From: Actinomycetes bacterium
Lineage (GTDB): Bacteria > Actinomycetota > Actinomycetes > JAJYSQ01
Assembly: GCA_021793495.1 (NCBI GenBank)
Contig: JAJYSQ010000103.1
Location: 1-6,478, forward strand
Length of the DNA: 6,478 nucleotides
Direction of reading: 5' to 3'
In this document: positions 1-5,945 of the stretch, piece by piece
Layout: each line of letters opens with the position of its first letter
How positions within the stretch are numbered: position 1 is the first letter of the stretch
The notes under the pieces: model-generated
Told to the model about the DNA's origin: nothing
The model's input: only the letters and a program-made list of their open reading frames with translations
Databases searched by the model: none
Program-made: the position numbers and the translations under genes

Positions 1-145
1 CCCCTCGCGCGTGAGCGGCTCGGTTGCCGGGTGCCGATGGGCACTGATGCCCCTGCCCATCGACACCCAGAGTCTGCGACAACCCGTCGAATGTCAAGGT
101 ACCGGCGCCCACCAGCCCGGCCGCCGGACGCGCGGTCAGCCACGC
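1..145. other. Left-end region with no confident gene
   Basis: Beyond the ureohydrolase stop no recognisable protein is encoded. A minus-strand frame opening with GTG at 149, overlapping the TGA as GTGA, stays open to the window edge for about 49 codons. Its third-position G+C is only about two thirds, clearly lower than expected for real genes here, and the strong hairpin lies inside it. A TTGACA box (97 to 92, minus strand) with a poor -10 (GACTCT, 74 to 69) is also present. I treat the stretch as intergenic, possibly with a decayed or truncated reading frame. Confidence 0.4.
29..68. terminator. Strong GC-rich hairpin downstream of the ureohydrolase gene, probable terminator
   Basis: GGGTGCCGATGGGCA (29-43) pairs with TGCCCATCGACACCC (54-68) around a ten-base loop: 15 positions with a single C/A mismatch (34 against 63). 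It lies about 78 bases past the stop codon of the last minus-strand gene. No T-run follows on either strand, which is common among hairpin terminators of GC-rich actinomycetes. Because of its symmetry it could act in both directions. Alternatives are a leader structure or operator of a gene to the left of the window. Confidence 0.55.
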
Positions 146-1159
146 TCACCGCCCGTCGAGCAACGGCTGGCGCGGGTCCCACGTCGTGCCGTCGACGGCG
201 TCGCGGCGCCGACGGGCGATGCCGGACAGCGCCTCGAGCACCACGCGGTTGGCCAACGCCGCGGTGATCTCGGCGTGGTCGTAGGGCGGCGCCACCTCGA
301 CGACATCCATGCCGACCACGGGAAGCTCGTACCCGGTGCGGCGGACCGCGTCCAGCAGCTGGCGAGCCGAGAGCCCGCCGGGTTCGGGGGTCCCGGTGCC
401 CGGGGCATGACCGGGGTCGACCACGTCGATGTCGACGGACAGGAACACCCCCGCGCACCCGTCGGTGACGATCCCGAACGACTCGGTCAGGCACTCGTCC
501 AGCCCGCGGGCGCCGATCTCGCTCATCTCGTACGCCCGCATCCCCTGGGCGGCCATCCAGGCCAACGTCTCCGGTCCCGGCCAGTAACCACGAAGACCGA
601 CCTGGACGAACCGGTCGCCCCGGACCGCCCCGGACTCGATCAGTCGGCGCATCGGCTGGCCGTGCCCCACCAAGGAGCCGAACTCCACGTCACCGGTGTC
701 CGCATGAGCGTCGAAGTGCAGCACGCCGACCGCTCCCCACCCGACGTGGCGCGCTACCCCGGTCACGTCCGGCCAGGTGATCGTGTGGTCCCCGCCCAGC
801 ACGACCGGGATCGCCCCACTGGCCGTCACGGTGCTCACCGCGCACTCGAGAGCGGCGACAGACCGTACCGCGTCACCGGAGAACATCTCGACGTCCCCGG
901 CGTCCACCACCCGCAGGTCAGCCAGCGCGTCGACGCGCAACGCGAGCGATGGCCGGGACCCGTCGTGCGCCAGGTAGTCGGTGGTCCGGATCGCCCACGG
1001 GCCCATCCGAGCCCCAGCACGGTAGGAGGTTCCTCCGTCGAACGGCGCACCGAGGATCACCGCGTCGGCGCCGACCAGGTCGCCGGGATCGTCCCAGTCG
1101 GCACGATCCACGCCCAAGAACGTCACGTCCGGGCCGTACATGGGGCCGTAACGGGTCAC
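146..1159 (-). CDS. Agmatinase-family ureohydrolase (SpeB-like)
   Basis: This is a binuclear-manganese ureohydrolase of the arginase/agmatinase superfamily. It hydrolyses a guanidino group to urea and an amine, probably in the cytosol. All metal-binding motifs are visible in its 337 residues: GGDH (His125), DAHAD (Asp150, His152, Asp154) and SVDIDVVDP (Asp243, Asp245). The last is followed by the family signature APGTGTPEPGG. GHGQPMRR near 165-172 matches the substrate-side His loop of agmatinases. Length is slightly above the usual 300-320. The start is GTG; an in-frame TAG lies four codons upstream, so it cannot extend far. No good ribosome site is visible, and ATG at codon 7 is an alternative. 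It begins 29 bases after the preceding gene's stop, which suggests co-transcription and perhaps coupling. Catalysis is intact, but the substrate (agmatine, 4-guanidinobutyrate or 3-guanidinopropionate) cannot be read from the sequence. The dehydrogenase and amine-oxidase neighbours favour polyamine or guanidino-acid breakdown over arginine degradation. Confidence 0.93.
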   Translation of the reverse strand: MTRYGPMYGPDVTFLGVDRADWDDPGDLVGADAVILGAPFDGGTSYRAGARMGPWAIRTTDYLAHDGSRPSLALRVDALADLRVVDAGDVEMFSGDAVRSVAALECAVSTVTASGAIPVVLGGDHTITWPDVTGVARHVGWGAVGVLHFDAHADTGDVEFGSLVGHGQPMRRLIESGAVRGDRFVQVGLRGYWPGPETLAWMAAQGMRAYEMSEIGARGLDECLTESFGIVTDGCAGVFLSVDIDVVDPGHAPGTGTPEPGGLSARQLLDAVRRTGYELPVVGMDVVEVAPPYDHAEITAALANRVVLEALSGIARRRRDAVDGTTWDPRQPLLDGR

Positions 1160-1188
1160 CTCGTCAGGCTACCGGCCGACCCCGCGCG

Positions 1189-2691
1189 CTACCCCTGGGT
1201 GGTGGGGAACCCCAGGTTGATGCCCCCGTGGCTGGGGTCGGGCCAGCGCGAGGTGACCACCTTGCCCCGGGTGTAGAAGTGCACGCCCTCGGTCCCGTGG
1301 GCATGGGTGTCACCGAACAGCGAGGCCTTCCACCCGCCGAAGGAGAAGTACGCCATGGGCACCGGGATCGGCACGTTGATCCCCACCATGCCGACCTGCA
1401 CCTCCTCCTGGAACCGGCGGGCAGCCCCCCCGTCGTTCGTGAAGATCGCGGTGCCGTTGCCGTACGGGTTCGCGTTGACCAGCTCGACGGCCTCGGCGTA
1501 GGACCCGACCCGGACCACCGACAGGACCGGGCCGAAGATCTCGTCGGCGTAGACCGACATGTCCGGGGTGACCTGGTCGAACAGGCTCGGTCCCAGCCAG
1601 AACCCCTCGGGCGCACCGTCCACCGGATGTCTGCGGCCATCGACCACCAGCCGAGCCCCAGCCTCGATCCCGGCCTCGAGGTACCCGGCCACCTTGTCCC
1701 GGTGAGCCGCGGTGACCAGCGGGCCCATCTGGCAGCCTGGGTGCAGGCCCTCGCCGACCATCAGTCCTGTCATGCGTTGGGTGATCCGGGCCACCAGGTC
1801 GTCGGCCACCGGCGCGACCACCACCAGCACCGAGATCGCCATGCACCGTTCCCCGGCCGAGCCGAAGCCGGCGTTGACCGCGGCGTCTGCGGCGGCGTCC
1901 AGGTCGGCGTCGGGCAGCACGACCATGTGGTTCTTCGCACCGCCCAGCGCCTGCACCCGCTTGCCGTGACGGGTTGCGGTCTCGTAGACGTACCGGGCGA
2001 TCGGGGTGGAGCCGACAAAGCTGATCGCGGCAACGTCGGGGTGCTCCAGCAGTCGGTCGACAGCGACCTTGTCACCCTGGACGACGTTGAACACCCCGTC
2101 CGGAAGCCCGGCCTGGGCCCACAGGTCGGCGAAGAACAGTGCGGCCGAGGGATCCTTCTCGCTGGGCTTGAGCACCACGGTGTTGCCCGCGGCGATCGCG
2201 ACCGGGAAGAACCACATGGGCACCATCGCCGGGAAGTTGAACGGGGAGATGATGGCCACCACGCCCAGCGGCTGGCGGATCGAGTAGACGTCCACCCGGG
2301 TGGACACCCCCTCGGAGTACCCCCCCTTGAGCAGGTGCGGGATACCGCAGGCAAACTCGGCTACCTCCAGTCCCCTGGTCACCTCACCCAGCGCGTCGTC
2401 GAGGGTCTTGCCGTGCTCGGCGGTGACCAGCGCCGCGACCTCCTCCTTGTGCGCGTTCAGCAGCTCTCGGAAGGCAAACAGCACCTGGGTGCGCCGGGTC
2501 AACGAGGTACGTCGCCACTCGTCGAACGCGGCCGCTGCCGCACCGACCGCCGCGTCCACCTCGGCCGGGGAGGCGAAGTCCACCACCGCCCGTACCTTGC
2601 CGGTCGCCGGGTCGTACACCTCGCCGTGGCGCTCACCGGTGCCACTCCACGGCTTGCCGTTGATCCAGTGCGTCACACGGGTCTGCTCCAC
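1189..2691 (-). CDS. mmsA: CoA-acylating methylmalonate/malonate-semialdehyde dehydrogenase
   Basis: This aldehyde-dehydrogenase-superfamily enzyme oxidises (methyl)malonate semialdehyde with NAD+ and CoA, giving propionyl- or acetyl-CoA and CO2. It has 500 residues, the usual length. Numbered from the start used here, it shows SPFNFP (Asn152), the cofactor lysine in VVLKPSE (Lys175), the catalytic cysteine in GERCMAIS (Cys283) and EIFGPV (Glu384). Where ordinary aldehyde dehydrogenases carry ELGGK with the general-base glutamate, this protein has ALGGAKN (248-254). Loss of that glutamate marks the CoA-dependent MmsA/IolA branch, as do the N-terminal HWINGK and late PMAYFSFGGWKAS segments. 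Two GTG codons are adjacent at the start. The second is chosen because GGAGG then lies 7 bases away rather than 4; the first would give 501 residues ending at 2694. In this locus the likely substrate is malonate semialdehyde from beta-alanine, although valine or inositol breakdown is the classical role. It is followed 29 bases later by the ureohydrolase. Confidence 0.93.
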   Translation of the reverse strand: MEQTRVTHWINGKPWSGTGERHGEVYDPATGKVRAVVDFASPAEVDAAVGAAAAAFDEWRRTSLTRRTQVLFAFRELLNAHKEEVAALVTAEHGKTLDDALGEVTRGLEVAEFACGIPHLLKGGYSEGVSTRVDVYSIRQPLGVVAIISPFNFPAMVPMWFFPVAIAAGNTVVLKPSEKDPSAALFFADLWAQAGLPDGVFNVVQGDKVAVDRLLEHPDVAAISFVGSTPIARYVYETATRHGKRVQALGGAKNHMVVLPDADLDAAADAAVNAGFGSAGERCMAISVLVVVAPVADDLVARITQRMTGLMVGEGLHPGCQMGPLVTAAHRDKVAGYLEAGIEAGARLVVDGRRHPVDGAPEGFWLGPSLFDQVTPDMSVYADEIFGPVLSVVRVGSYAEAVELVNANPYGNGTAIFTNDGGAARRFQEEVQVGMVGINVPIPVPMAYFSFGGWKASLFGDTHAHGTEGVHFYTRGKVVTSRWPDPSHGGINLGFPTTQG

Positions 2692-2698
2692 CACGGTT

Positions 2699-2703
2699 CC
2701 TCC
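2699..2703 (-). promoter_or_regulatory. Ribosome-binding site GGAGG for the mmsA-type gene
   Basis: GGAGG reads on the minus strand just before a tandem GTG-GTG. The spacing is 4 bases to the first GTG and 7 to the second. The second is nearer the usual optimum, which decides the start used for the gene. Both starts give almost the same protein. Confidence 0.75.
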
Positions 2704-2762
2704 GGTTCGGGGGCCTGCCTACCGAGCGGTACCTGATCGACACCGCCGACACTGGTCATCCT

Positions 2763-2775
2763 GCCAGCCTCTGGC
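2763..2775. repeat. Small GC hairpin in the intergenic gap
   Basis: GCCAG (2763-2767) and CTGGC (2771-2775) can pair around a three-base loop. This small hairpin lies between the oxidoreductase stop and the mmsA-type start, downstream of the candidate promoter. No T-tract follows on either strand. It could reduce read-through or sit in a leader, but it is too small for a confident terminator call. Confidence 0.25.
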
Positions 2776-2796
2776 GCGCGCTCGTCCAGCAGAGTG

Positions 2797-2809
2797 TCAG
2801 AAGATCTGA
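2797..2809. repeat. Short inverted repeat TCAGA/TCTGA overlapping the candidate -10
   Basis: The arms TCAGA (2797-2801) and TCTGA (2805-2809) are perfect inverted repeats three bases apart, and they cover the candidate -10 box. The position would suit a repressor site. A five-base arm is short enough to arise by chance, so the functional reading is tentative. Confidence 0.3.
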
Positions 2810-2831
2810 GATTGATGAGGCATGGTGTCAA
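2804..2831 (-). promoter_or_regulatory. Candidate internal promoter upstream of the mmsA-type gene
   Basis: On the minus strand a perfect TTGACA (2831 to 2826) is followed after 16 bases by TCAGAT (2809 to 2804). TCAGAT matches three of six positions of the TATAAT consensus. The site starts about 20 bases beyond the oxidoreductase stop codon. It leaves a leader of roughly 100 bases before the mmsA-type start. The -35 match is convincing and the -10 is weak. If real, the last two genes could be expressed separately from the first two. Confidence 0.4.
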
Positions 2832-2850
2832 CAGTCTCCCGATGGCTCGT

Positions 2851-4251
2851 CTAGGAGTCGAACCCGAGCCCCAGCCGATCCAGGGTGCGCAGCCACCGGT
2901 CGCGCTGCCCGCCGTTGCGGTCGGCGCGGGCCAGCGACCGGCGGGTCGCCTGGATGGCCAGCCAGCGGGCCGGTTCCGGCGGGAAGGGCAGCGGCTTGCG
3001 CGCCACCATGCTCAGCGCGGTCCGGGCCGTGCGCCGGCCGTCGAGCAGGTCGAGCAGCACCGCCGCGCCGAACCGGCTGGCCCCCACGCCCAGGCCGGTG
3101 TAGCCGGCTACGTACCCAACCTTGCCGCCCATCGCCCGTCCCCAGAACGGGGAGAACCGCGTGCACGTGTCGATCGCTCCGCCCCAGGAGTGGGTGAACC
3201 GTACCCCCGCGAGAGCGGGGAACGTGGCGAAGAAGTGCTCGGCGAGCAGTCGTGCGGTCGCCGGACGCTGCGCATCCTGCGGGCGCATCCGGCTGCCGTA
3301 GCGGTAGACCGCGTCGTACCCGCCCCAGAGGATCCGGTCATCGGCGGTCAGCCGGTAGTAGTGAAACTGGTTGCCCGAGTCCCCGACGCCGACCCGTGAC
3401 GCCCAGCCGATCGCCGCGCGCTGCGCGGCCGACAGCGGCTCGGTGACCAGCACGTAGTCGTACACCGGCACGATGTAGGCGCTGATGCGACGCAGCAGCG
3501 GCGGGAAAGCGTTGGTACCCAACGCCACGCGTCGGGCCCGGACCGACCCCTGGTGGGTCCGGGCCACCACCCGGGCACCGTCCTCGTCGAGCGAACGCAC
3601 CGGGCTGTGCTCGGCGATGTGCACCCCGGCAGCCTCGGCGGCCGCGGCCAGGCCGAACGCCAACCGCGCAGGGTCGACCATCGCCACCCCCTGGCGGTCG
3701 AGCACCCCGCCGAGGTAGGTGGGGGAGTTCACCAGCTGGCGCACCGCCGCCGCGTCCACCAGCTCCACGGACACCCCGTAGGAACCGGCCAGCTCGACCT
3801 GCTCGGCGAGCTCGGCCAGCTGCCAGGCCTCGGTCGCCACGTCCAGCTCGCCAGTGGCCTCCCAGCCACACTCGATCCCGTAGCGGTCGATCGTCGCCCC
3901 GATCGCCTCCAGGTTGGACCGGCCCAGCGCCAGCAGGGTGGGCATCTCCGACGGGTACCGCGCACCCCCGTTGGCCAGCCCGTGAGTCAAGCTGGCCGCC
4001 GCGAACCCCCCGTTGCGCCCGGAGGCCCCCCAGGCGATCCGGCCGCCTTCCAGCAGCACCACCTCCCGACCCGGGTCGGCCTCCTTGGCCAACAGTGCGG
4101 TCCACAGGCCGGAGAACCCACCACCGACCACCAGCAGGTCGGTGGTCAGCGCGGTGGTCAGCGGGACACGGGCCGCGGGGCGCACCGGGGTGTCCAGCCA
4201 GAACGGGACGGGCGCCGCATCGGCCAGCGCCGTCGTGATCTCCGAGCTCAT
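2851..4251 (-). CDS. FAD-dependent amine oxidoreductase (DAO/PuuB-like)
   Basis: This is a soluble flavoenzyme of the D-amino-acid-oxidase fold, resembling gamma-glutamylputrescine oxidoreductase (PuuB). Such enzymes oxidise a C-N bond to an imine that hydrolyses to an aldehyde, passing electrons through FAD. In its 466 residues the dinucleotide-binding fold is clear: DLLVVGGGFSGLW (glycines at 43-48), then the ribose-binding glutamate in VVLLEGG (Glu68), then GASGRNGGF (75-83), typical of PuuB relatives. The C-terminal FAD contact is GYVAGYTGLGVGASR (379-393). No signal peptide or membrane segment is seen. The start is ATG, with GAGG (4260 to 4257) 5 bases upstream. It lies 58 bases after the aldehyde dehydrogenase, which could accept its aldehyde product. 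The amine substrate is unknown: without a PuuA-type ligase in view it may act on free polyamines or on a glutamylated form made elsewhere. Sarcosine or other secondary amines remain possible. Confidence 0.88.
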   Translation of the reverse strand: MSSEITTALADAAPVPFWLDTPVRPAARVPLTTALTTDLLVVGGGFSGLWTALLAKEADPGREVVLLEGGRIAWGASGRNGGFAAASLTHGLANGGARYPSEMPTLLALGRSNLEAIGATIDRYGIECGWEATGELDVATEAWQLAELAEQVELAGSYGVSVELVDAAAVRQLVNSPTYLGGVLDRQGVAMVDPARLAFGLAAAAEAAGVHIAEHSPVRSLDEDGARVVARTHQGSVRARRVALGTNAFPPLLRRISAYIVPVYDYVLVTEPLSAAQRAAIGWASRVGVGDSGNQFHYYRLTADDRILWGGYDAVYRYGSRMRPQDAQRPATARLLAEHFFATFPALAGVRFTHSWGGAIDTCTRFSPFWGRAMGGKVGYVAGYTGLGVGASRFGAAVLLDLLDGRRTARTALSMVARKPLPFPPEPARWLAIQATRRSLARADRNGGQRDRWLRTLDRLGLGFDS

Positions 4252-4309
4252 GAATGCCTCACCCTCGCCAGACGCCCCGTCCGCAGGTAACCAGGCCCTC
4301 GCCGGCGCC

Positions 4310-5800
4310 TCACGCCCGGGTCTCGTCGAACCCGACGACCGTACGGTGCCACTCCTTGCGCGGTGCCCCGGTCAGGTCGATCATCACGTGCTTGACCACG
4401 GTGTACTCCTCCAGGGAGTACTGGCTCATGTCCTTGCCGAAACCAGAGGCCTTGAACCCGCCGTGCGGCATCTCGCTGACGATCGGGATGTGGTCGTTGA
4501 CCCACACGGTGCCGGCGCGCAGCTCACGCACCGCGCGCATCGCCCGGTGCACGTCGGTGGTCCACACCGAGGCAGCCAGCCCGAACGGCACGTCGTTGGC
4601 CAGCGTCATCCCCTCGTCGTCCCCGTCGAACGGCAAGACGACCAGGACCGGGCCGAACACCTCCTGCTGGACGATCTCCGCGTGCTGGTCGGCACCGGTG
4701 ATCAGCGTCGGCTCGTAGTAGGCTCCGCGGGCCAACGCGGCGCCGCCAACAGCACCACCGATCACCACCCGGGCCCCCTCGGCCCGAGCCCGGTCGACGA
4801 ACCCGGCGACCCGCTCGCGCTGTGCGAGGCTGACCAGCGGACCCTGGTCCGTCCCCGGGTCCATCGGGTCGCCCAGCCGGACCCGACCCATCAGCTCGGC
4901 AACCGCGTCGACGAACTCCGCGTACCGCTCACGGGCGACGTACGCCCGGGTGGCCGCGGTGCAGTCCTGGCCCGTGTTGATCAGCGCCGCCGCGACCGCC
5001 CCGTGAGCCGCAGCCGCCAGGTCCGCGTCGTCCAGCACGACGAACGGCGCCTTGCCGCCCAGCTCCAGCTGCACCCGCTTGACTCCGGTGCTGGCCAGCT
5101 CCATCACCCGGGCCCCGGTCGTCGAGGAGCCGGTGAACGACACCATGTCCACGTCCGGGTGGGTGATCAGCGCCTCCCCGGCGACCGGGCCGGTCCCGGT
5201 GACCACGTTGACCACCCCGTCAGGGACGCCTGCCTCCTGACAGGCCTCGGCCAGGGCCAGCGCGGTCAGCGGGGTGAGCTCCGCCGGCTTGAGCACGACG
5301 GTGTTGCCCGCAGCGATCGCCGGGAACACCTTCCACCCCGCCATCTGCAGCGGGTAGTTCCAGGGCGTGATGGCTCCGATGACCCCGACCGCCTCACGGC
5401 GGACCATCGACGTGTGGTCGGCGGAGTACTCCCCGGCCGCCATGCCCTGAAGGTGCCGGGCCCCGGTGGCGAAGAACTCGGCATTGTCCACGGTCCCCGG
5501 CAGGTCGAACCCGGTGGACAACCGGATCGGCTTGCCGGTCTGGCTGGTCTCCAGCCGGGCCAGCTCGTCGGCACCATCGGCCAGGATGCCGGCCAGCCGG
5601 GCCAGAGCGCGCGACCGCTGGGCCGGGGTGGCACGTGACCAGGCGGGGAAGGCCGCTCGGGCAGCACGGACGGCGGCATCCACGTCGGCCGGCGCAGCAA
5701 GGATGAGCGACTCGACCACCTCACCGGTGGCCGGGTTGACGACGTCGAAGCAGGACGTCGAGGTACCGGCGAGGCGCCGCCCATCGACAAACTGGTGCAT
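4310..5800 (-). CDS. Aldehyde dehydrogenase, probably gamma-aminobutyraldehyde dehydrogenase
   Basis: This 496-residue NAD(P)-dependent aldehyde dehydrogenase has a complete active site: TPWNYP (Asn148), the cofactor lysine in VVLKPAE (Lys171), FTGS (222-225), the general base in LELGGK (Glu246), nucleophile Cys280 in NTGQDCTAATR, and EVFGPV (Glu380). The GQDC context and the segment VSEMPHGGFKASGFGKDMS (441-459) are characteristic of the aminobutyraldehyde dehydrogenase branch (PatD/YdcW-like), which oxidises 4-aminobutanal to GABA and often accepts 3-aminopropanal or related omega-aminoaldehydes. The ATG start is supported by AGGA (5812 to 5809) 8 bases upstream. It is the first gene of the minus-strand set and diverges from the regulator, so it probably responds to it directly. 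Its neighbour, an amine oxidoreductase, can supply the aldehyde. Betaine-aldehyde dehydrogenase is the nearest alternative; the exact substrate is inferred. Confidence 0.9.
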   Translation of the reverse strand: MHQFVDGRRLAGTSTSCFDVVNPATGEVVESLILAAPADVDAAVRAARAAFPAWSRATPAQRSRALARLAGILADGADELARLETSQTGKPIRLSTGFDLPGTVDNAEFFATGARHLQGMAAGEYSADHTSMVRREAVGVIGAITPWNYPLQMAGWKVFPAIAAGNTVVLKPAELTPLTALALAEACQEAGVPDGVVNVVTGTGPVAGEALITHPDVDMVSFTGSSTTGARVMELASTGVKRVQLELGGKAPFVVLDDADLAAAAHGAVAAALINTGQDCTAATRAYVARERYAEFVDAVAELMGRVRLGDPMDPGTDQGPLVSLAQRERVAGFVDRARAEGARVVIGGAVGGAALARGAYYEPTLITGADQHAEIVQQEVFGPVLVVLPFDGDDEGMTLANDVPFGLAASVWTTDVHRAMRAVRELRAGTVWVNDHIPIVSEMPHGGFKASGFGKDMSQYSLEEYTVVKHVMIDLTGAPRKEWHRTVVGFDETRA

Positions 5801-5945
5801 GCCGCTGATCCTGGCAGAGCATGGCGCTGACGACTAGTGATCTCGCGTCGATATGGCTATCAGACGACGGATTCCGCGGTGGTCCCGGGGTTCATCGGTA
5901 CCCGGTACGCTGCCCGGGAGGATCGGGCCACGAGGACGGGATCGG
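5801..5945. promoter_or_regulatory. Divergent control region between the catabolic genes and the PucR-type regulator
   Basis: These 145 bases separate two divergent starts and so must contain the promoter of the aldehyde dehydrogenase set and probably that of the regulator. The middle (about 5830-5875) is more A/T-rich than its surroundings. I found no convincing -35/-10 pair on either strand; CTGACG at 5827-5832 with GATATG at 5850-5855 is a weak plus-strand candidate. Two CCCGGG palindromes (5884-5889 and 5913-5918) flank a doubled CGGTAC (5896-5901 and 5903-5908), a possible operator. Regulation by the adjacent PucR protein is inferred from gene arrangement. Confidence 0.55.
5932..5935 (+). 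promoter_or_regulatory. Ribosome-binding site GAGG for the PucR-type regulator
   Basis: GAGG stands 10 bases before GTG at 5946. It is the only plausible ribosome site ahead of an in-frame start. The alternatives are ATG at 5853 and GTG at 6078; neither has a visible site, and the second would begin inside the conserved domain. Confidence 0.6.

Noticed and set aside
11..1276. 421-residue open frame on the plus strand opposite the ureohydrolase
   Set aside because: It lies antisense to a gene with all its catalytic motifs, has arginine/proline/histidine-rich low-complexity content and no recognisable domain. It is a by-product of high G+C.
949..2736. 595-residue plus-strand open frame opposite the mmsA-type gene
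   Set aside because: It mirrors the codons of the real gene, runs past that gene's boundaries, and its composition (His, Arg, Gly, Val, Asp) matches no family I know.
2734..2758. Imperfect dyad TGATC...GGTCA and doubled GTGTCG before the mmsA-type gene
   Set aside because: The arms are five bases with a mismatch and the repeated word is common in GC-rich DNA; too weak to list as an operator.
4013..5638. 541-residue plus-strand open frame opposite the aldehyde dehydrogenase and the oxidoreductase start
   Set aside because: It spans two well-supported genes in antisense, with no domain and no ribosome site of note.
1189..5800. The two aldehyde dehydrogenases as a recent tandem duplication
   Set aside because: They differ in the diagnostic ELGGK versus ALGGAKN site and cysteine context and throughout the sequence; they are distant branches of one superfamily, not recent copies.
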